DNA of 64,000 nucleotides from Romanomermis culicivorax (Eukaryota; Nematoda; Enoplea; Mermithida; Mermithidae). Position 1 is the first letter of the stretch; every line of letters starts with the position of its first letter. The translations under genes and the position numbers were made by a program. This document shows positions 59,190-64,000 of the stretch, piece after piece. Below the pieces are notes generated by a model that saw nothing but the letters and a program-made list of their open reading frames with translations, ran no database searches and was not told the origin of the DNA. The DNA lies in the NCBI GenBank assembly GCA_963922205.1, contig CAWUHX010000291.1, positions 310,001-374,000 of the forward strand, written 5' to 3'.

Positions 59190-61495
59190 AATTGACAAAC
59201 AAAACCAAAAAACGAGGTTCGTTTTTCATTTTATAGTGTATCTTGTTGCAAACGAAACCATAGAATATTTCGTTTTTTCAAACGAAATGAAGGTGGTGGT
59301 TTTTCGTTTCGTTTGTTTAAAAAACGAAACGAGAATCAAAGGTCGATTTTCGCTTTAGTAAGACAAAGACAAAACGAAAATCATGGAACTAGAAAACTTC
59401 AACAATAGTATAGGTGGCGCGCATTAACATATAATATACTACCCCTCTAGAGTCAAAATATGCTTGACCCCCAAAATTAATGCCCCCTCTAGAGCCAAAA
59501 CGGTAAGAGCTAAAACGTTGGGATTTTTTCATAATTTCGGGCATAGGGGCAGAATGGGGTGCCAGTTGTCATTTCGACTCTATCTGCAAGTGGTGCTCGC
59601 TGGGGCACCAAAAACATTTAAAAAAAAGAACCTTTCAAGGGCCCCCAGTTCCACCACGCCCCACAATGGGTGTGCCATATCAGAGCTCCATACACCTACG
59701 GCCTAAGCATCTTGTGGGTGCAATCTCAAATGCGTTTTCTCCTTTTTTTAAATATGGCCTCAATTGGGAACCGCGAAATTCGGCAATTTTATTTACTTGT
59801 GGCTTCAAAAAATAACTTTTTGCAGTTTCAGTTGGACCATTAGCGTTACTAAGATTTTTGAGGTCCAAGGGCTTCCGATCATGGGGGCTCCAACGGACGC
59901 ACTCACTTTACACGAACAATTATCCTGAGCGTAAACGTGTTTTCGTGATATTTTGGTGGAAATCGTTTTCTACCATAGAGAATTTTCACGGAGAGTTTTC
60001 GGCTATGGAGAATTCGGTGGATGCAGTCGCGTCACACAAAAAATTATACTCCGTGTAAACAAACGTATTTCCGTGGTAGGGGTTTCTGACCATGGAGAAT
60101 TCAGACCATGGAGAATTCAATGGACGCAGTAACTTTGCACAAAAAATTGTCCTGTGTAAACGAAGGTATTTCGGCGATTTTTTGGGTAGAGAGGTTTTTG
60201 ACCATAGCAAATTACGTGTTTTAAGTACAATGCGGTTTACACATCTTTTCCGCTTACGGATAGTGAGAATTCGTAGCATTAAGATTGTTTTTTATTGTTT
60301 CTTCAACGTGAAGATGACCAAATATAAAACTTCAATGTAAAAACTGAAGGTTTTCATACATGGTTGAAGCCCACTAAAAAGAGGTGGACTAGTTTATCGG
60401 AAAATGCCCTGATAGAGCAGAAAAAATATACTTGCTTAAATAATTGCCAAAAGGCGTGGACTATAATATTTTTGAGAACTTGGTTTAAAGTCGGTTAAAG
60501 TTCTCCTCGATCGAAAACCCCTTACAACAAAAAGTCATTAAAATACCCTTGTCTACACCCGCGATAATTTTCTTGTGTAAAGTGACTGCATCCATTGAGT
60601 CCCCCCCCCAGTCGAACACCCTCCCAAAAAATCGCAGGAGTACATTTGTTTACACAGGACAATATTTGTGTAAAGTGATCGCATCGATTGAATTCTCTGT
60701 GGTAGAAAACGAATTCCACCAAAATACAACGAAAATACGTTCACATTCAGGATGATTGTTTGTGTAAAGTGAGCGCGTCCATTGGAGTGCCCATGATCGA
60801 AAGCCCTTGGACCCCAGAAATCTTAATGAACGCTAATGCTCCAGTTGAAACTGCAAAAAATTCTGGCATTGTATAGTGCATTAGGCTGCGAAGAATTATT
60901 TCTTTAAAGCCATAAGTAAATAACAAAATTTCAGAATTTCACGGTTCCCGGCACTTTGGACCAGCCTATAATTAAATTGAGCCGTATTAAAAAAGGAGAA
61001 AACGCATTTGAGATTGCACCCACAAGATGCTTAGGCCGAAGGTGTACATATGGAGCTCTGATATGGCACACCCATTGTGGGGCGTGGTGGTACTGAGGGC
61101 ACTTAAAAATGTGTTTTTGGATGTTTTTGGTGCCCCACCGAGCATCACTTGCAGATAGAGTCGAAATGAAAACTGGCACCCTATATTCTGCCCATATACC
61201 CGAAATTATGGAAAAACCCCAAGGTTCTAGCTCTTACCATTTTAAGTGTAGGGGGGCATGAATTTTGGGGGCCAAGTATATTACTGGCTGACGCTAACGC
61301 ACCACCTATGCTATTGTTGAAGTTTTCCAGTTCCATGATTTTCGCCTTGTCTTTGTCTTATTGAAACGAAAATCGACTTTTGGTTTTCATTTCGTTTTTT
61401 AAAGAAATGAAACAAAAAATCACCTTCCTTCGTTTGAAAAAACGAGATATTCTATGGTTTCGTTTGCAACGAACCCCGTTTTTTGGTTTTCTTTG
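59190..61495. mobile_element. Giant foldback element 2, cut by an LTR retrotransposon
   Basis: The arms (about 59190-60330 and 60540-61495) are complementary. ACAATAGTATAGGTGGCG pairs with the reverse of CACCACCTATGCTATTGT, and CACAATGGGTGTGCCATATC pairs with GATATGGCACACCCATTGTG. The inner arm parts carry imperfect direct repeats of about 100 bp containing ACACAAAAAATTATACTCCG-like and GTGTAAACGAAGG words. The right arm stops at the LTR start (61496), so its outer end should lie beyond the window. Confidence 0.8.
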
Positions 61496-62378
61496 TGTCA
61501 CGACCTTTCTTGAGTTTTCGTGAATTACTGTAAAACTGGGGTTTTTTGATATTTATTAAATAACTTACAGTAAATAAGATGGATAAGGCAATAGTTACAA
61601 AGGCGTGACACAAGATGCACGAGGGTAGCGCGTAGCGATTGGGCGTAAAAGATTGGCACAAATTACCTGAAAATAAACGTTCGTTTTCCAGGTATCCGAT
61701 GACAATTTGGAAGCAGGGAAATGGCTGGTATCGAAGCCCGAGTCCCGTAAAGTATAGGCAACGCAATTGCCTCAAACCAAAACGTAAATCGTTTCAAAGT
61801 CCAACGGACTGTAAAGTGCGAGTGAGCGAAGTCGCGTAAAGACAAACCAACTGGAGCAGCGAGCGTAGTCGCATAAAGACCAACCAACCAAAGCAGTGAG
61901 CGAAGTCGCGTAAAGTACCAGCAAACCAAAGCAGCGAGCGTAGTCGCGTAAAGTCCAACCAACCAAAGACTGAAGAACCAAAAGACTGAAAGAAGACTCA
62001 CTCTTCTTCAATTTTCGAGTCAACATCCACTTTCTTGGGGTGTGGTTCTGGGAGCCCTGCTGTGCGTAATTAGTTTCCAATTTGTCGAAGGGTTCAAAAC
62101 ATATGAACCCATTTTTGTATGTTGAGGAAAAGTGTTTTTTGTTTTTAGCATGTGCCAACCTTTCCGTTTCCTGCTGAGTAAATTACGAGTACGAAAATAT
62201 GTGACAATAACAAAGTACTTGAAAAAAAGTCTGGTTTCCAAATAGGAACCCAGACTCTCGAAAACAATAGAGAACACTAATGGATTTCTAATTATTGTAC
62301 ATGTGACGAGAAAATGAGGAATAAATATTTTCGCGAAAACTTACATAAAAATTATACAAATTTTTGCACTCCATGACA
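61496..62378 (-). repeat. 3' LTR of a second minus-strand LTR retrotransposon
   Basis: It begins TGTCACGACC and ends ATGACA, so TGTCA/TGACA inverted ends bound 883 bp. Immediately right of it, TTCCCCTCCTT is the complement of a polypurine tract, which places this as the 3' LTR of a minus-strand element. The left flank is the cut foldback arm. The interior of the LTR has direct repeats with GCGAGCGTAGTCGCGTAAAG (61855-61960). The partner LTR lies outside the window. Confidence 0.8.
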
Positions 62379-62387
62379 TTCCCCTCC

Positions 62388-63485
62388 TTACAGCGAACGC
62401 CCTCGGTCGCAACCTTCTCTTGTGGTTTTGACGCCGTGCCGACTAAAGCAATGAGGCCAAGATCCAACTGATTGTTGAGGATGTCTGACACGTTTGAATT
62501 TGCTGGACCAGTTAGATGATGTGGTACGATGGACGGTAAAGATGCGGGGATGGAACCAGACAGTGTCATTAACATGCAATTTGTAAACTTTCCGTGTATC
62601 TGGGTGCTCGATTTTGACATTTGGATATGCAACTTTGACGACTTCGTACGGTCCGTGCTGCTGCGAGACTAGCTTAGGACTCTGATTTTCTTTGGGGGCA
62701 GTATGAAAAAGGGGTCGTTTCACTGGTGTATTACCCTGTGTATCAATCGTGTGTTCAACTAAGGAAGTACGACCCGCATCGGATTTATTGGTAGCATACA
62801 GGTTTGGATATTGGGCTAGAATTTCCACAATCATATTTTTCTCTTCTTCATTGAGGTCAGTATTGGTCAAATTGATATTATCAACCAACCATTTCTTGAA
62901 ATCTTGCTTTTCAATTATGTTTTCGGTTTTTGCTTCATTAAGTTGTATGCTGTGAATTTTTTCCGTTTTTGAAGCGAAATTTTTTATGCTGCCTACACAA
63001 GTATTTTGAAAAAGCTTTATTTCGTCCATTAGGGGATTCATAACCGAGATTCGAATTCTGCCCTCAATATTCGGCGAAACTGAAGCTGCAAAACAGACTC
63101 CTGCTTTTTGAACTAGGTTGTCGCTGGGTTCAAACTGAACCACAGGCACGTCTTCATACATGTCCGAAATGGGAACAGACAATTGAGTAACGGAACGGGG
63201 TGGCAAAATGAGATTTTGATCCAAATAAATACCACCACGCCTTCGTAAGGGATGGTACTGTACGCCAGTGCATGGGATGGTCGTCTTTCCAAGTGGCACA
63301 AAACTTTTTTCATTGTTTATCGACCATTCTCTAAACCGAAACAATAAGTTTGAACCCAAAAGTAGGTCAGCAGCGCAATTTTCTTGTACATATGCTAACA
63401 GGGTTTGACTTTCTGCGCCTGCTTGCACAGTGATGAAAGCCCAACCGACAAGTTCCACACCTAAATTATTGGCCACTATGGCCAC
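62388..63485 (-). pseudogene. Gypsy-like pol fragment: protease end, pre-RT linker, integrase tail
   Basis: This 365-codon frame has three recognisable pieces. Residues 20-52 hold the protease's second motif (ADLLLGSNLLFRF). Residues 207-265 hold the stretch that precedes reverse transcriptase in Gypsy pol (NEEEKNMIVEILAQYPNLY, then GRTSLVEHTIDT and a proline-containing end). Residues 277-315 (QQHGPYEVVKV to VNDTVWFHPR) resemble the small domain after the integrase core. At about residue 267 (near 62687) the sequence jumps from pre-RT to integrase tail with the frame kept, so the catalytic domains have been deleted. It would be inactive for transposition by itself. Confidence 0.75.
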
Positions 63486-63964
63486 AACGTTGTTGGGTTA
63501 ATTTCAATATCTTCAATCTTATCTGTGATTTTCTTGTCGATTATCATGTAAGTAGCTCCACAATCAACCACGGCATTAGCTAGAACCGGCTTATTTACAA
63601 TTACGTTTATGTGAGGGGTTCTTTGATCATGTAGTTTCATACTGTTTATATATTCCAACTTTGGGGCTGAAGGAGCTTGGTGATCCGGTACCACAATGTA
63701 TCTATGGCTAGTATGGGAACTTCGCATATTTGCCAGTTCTAAGAGTGCTTGACCCAAACTGGGTGGTAGGGGTTGCGTTTGTGATCGATTTTGAGGTCTT
63801 GTTGGTAGCTCATACGTGATGTTTCTTGTTTGTTTTGTAAAGTTTAAGTATCCCTTTAACCAAAAGCACAGATAGAGGGTTCCAACTATAGTTGCAACTA
63901 TGACCACCAAATTAATCAACATTTGAAGGGGTCCTTTGATCAAATTGTTTAAACCCTGTGTCAT
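63476..63964 (-). pseudogene. Membrane segment plus retropepsin active-site fragment
   Basis: This 162-codon frame has a hydrophobic segment at residues 15-36 (MLINLVVIVATIVGTLYLCF) near its start, a proline-rich linker, and the retropepsin active-site block AVVDCGATYMIIDKK with D134. The usual D-S/T-G has become D-C-G. It ends at residue 162, and the protease continues in the next frame at 63485, which points to a single frameshift. A membrane anchor in front of a retropepsin is unusual; it may reflect a deletion that fused other element sequence to pol. Confidence 0.65.
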
Positions 63965-64000
63965 ACCTTGTTGGTTACCGACAATTACGTGTTCTAGGGC

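Larger units (their letters stand above)
61496..64000 (-). mobile_element. Second LTR retrotransposon (Gypsy-like), partial, RT-less
   Basis: From right to left on the minus strand are a short leader at the window edge, a frame with a membrane segment and retropepsin start, a second frame with the rest of the protease and pol fragments, a polypurine tract and the 3' LTR. The leader word CCCTAGAACACGT at the window edge is shared with the first LTR element near 6158, so the two are relatives. Reverse transcriptase, RNase H and the integrase core are absent. Confidence 0.82.

Noticed and set aside
61452-62277. Cluster of minus-strand open frames of 85-128 codons
   Set aside because: They overlap in several frames inside the 883-bp LTR and arise from its internal direct repeats; no protein motif is present.

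Overview
The window is nuclear DNA of an invertebrate animal. It is AT-rich and crowded with transposons, and its two conserved protein genes are split by GT-AG introns of which some are about 65-120 bp and others are kilobases long and full of mobile DNA. I cannot name the lineage: both genes are found across animals, and nothing else here is diagnostic.

The two real genes both lie on the plus strand. CTU1 (12492-20128, 4 exons, 378 residues) encodes the catalytic subunit of the cytoplasmic tRNA wobble-uridine thiolase. PFKFB (25411-51206, 12 coding exons, 483 residues from the most likely start) encodes the bifunctional 6-phosphofructo-2-kinase/fructose-2,6-bisphosphatase. All exon phases join without a frameshift and the catalytic residues are present in both, so both look functional. 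They are neighbours but have no evident functional link.

Almost everything else is mobile DNA. (a) 1-2071: a 1410-bp hAT-like non-autonomous element. (b) 2072-7553: an LTR retrotransposon on the minus strand with zinc-knuckle and protease remnants but no visible reverse transcriptase, and with a hAT element inside one LTR. (c) 7.6-12.5 kb: nested MITEs and an element with GCGC-rich ends. (d) 12.5-20.1 kb: CTU1, with elements in every intron. (e) 20.2-25.3 kb: an element with AGCGAA-type repeats, a GCGGCCCGC-rich element and a small MITE. (f) 25.4-51.2 kb: PFKFB. Its 15.8-kb first intron began as a tandem array derived from the end of the preceding exon and was expanded by insertions, including a relic hAT transposase gene at 35.4-38.1 kb. 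(g) 51.2-56.6 kb: a possible alternative PFKFB last exon and a broken PIF/Harbinger element. (h) 56.9-61.5 kb: two adjacent giant inverted repeats. (i) 61.5-64 kb: a second minus-strand LTR retrotransposon that runs off the window, with protease and integrase-tail sequence but no reverse transcriptase between them.

The recurring theme is hAT-type transposition. At least nine elements can be delimited by 8-bp target-site duplications. Many of them, although their ends differ, carry the same GC hairpin (CCGGCGCTTCGCGCCGG or a close variant) about 150-200 bp from one end.
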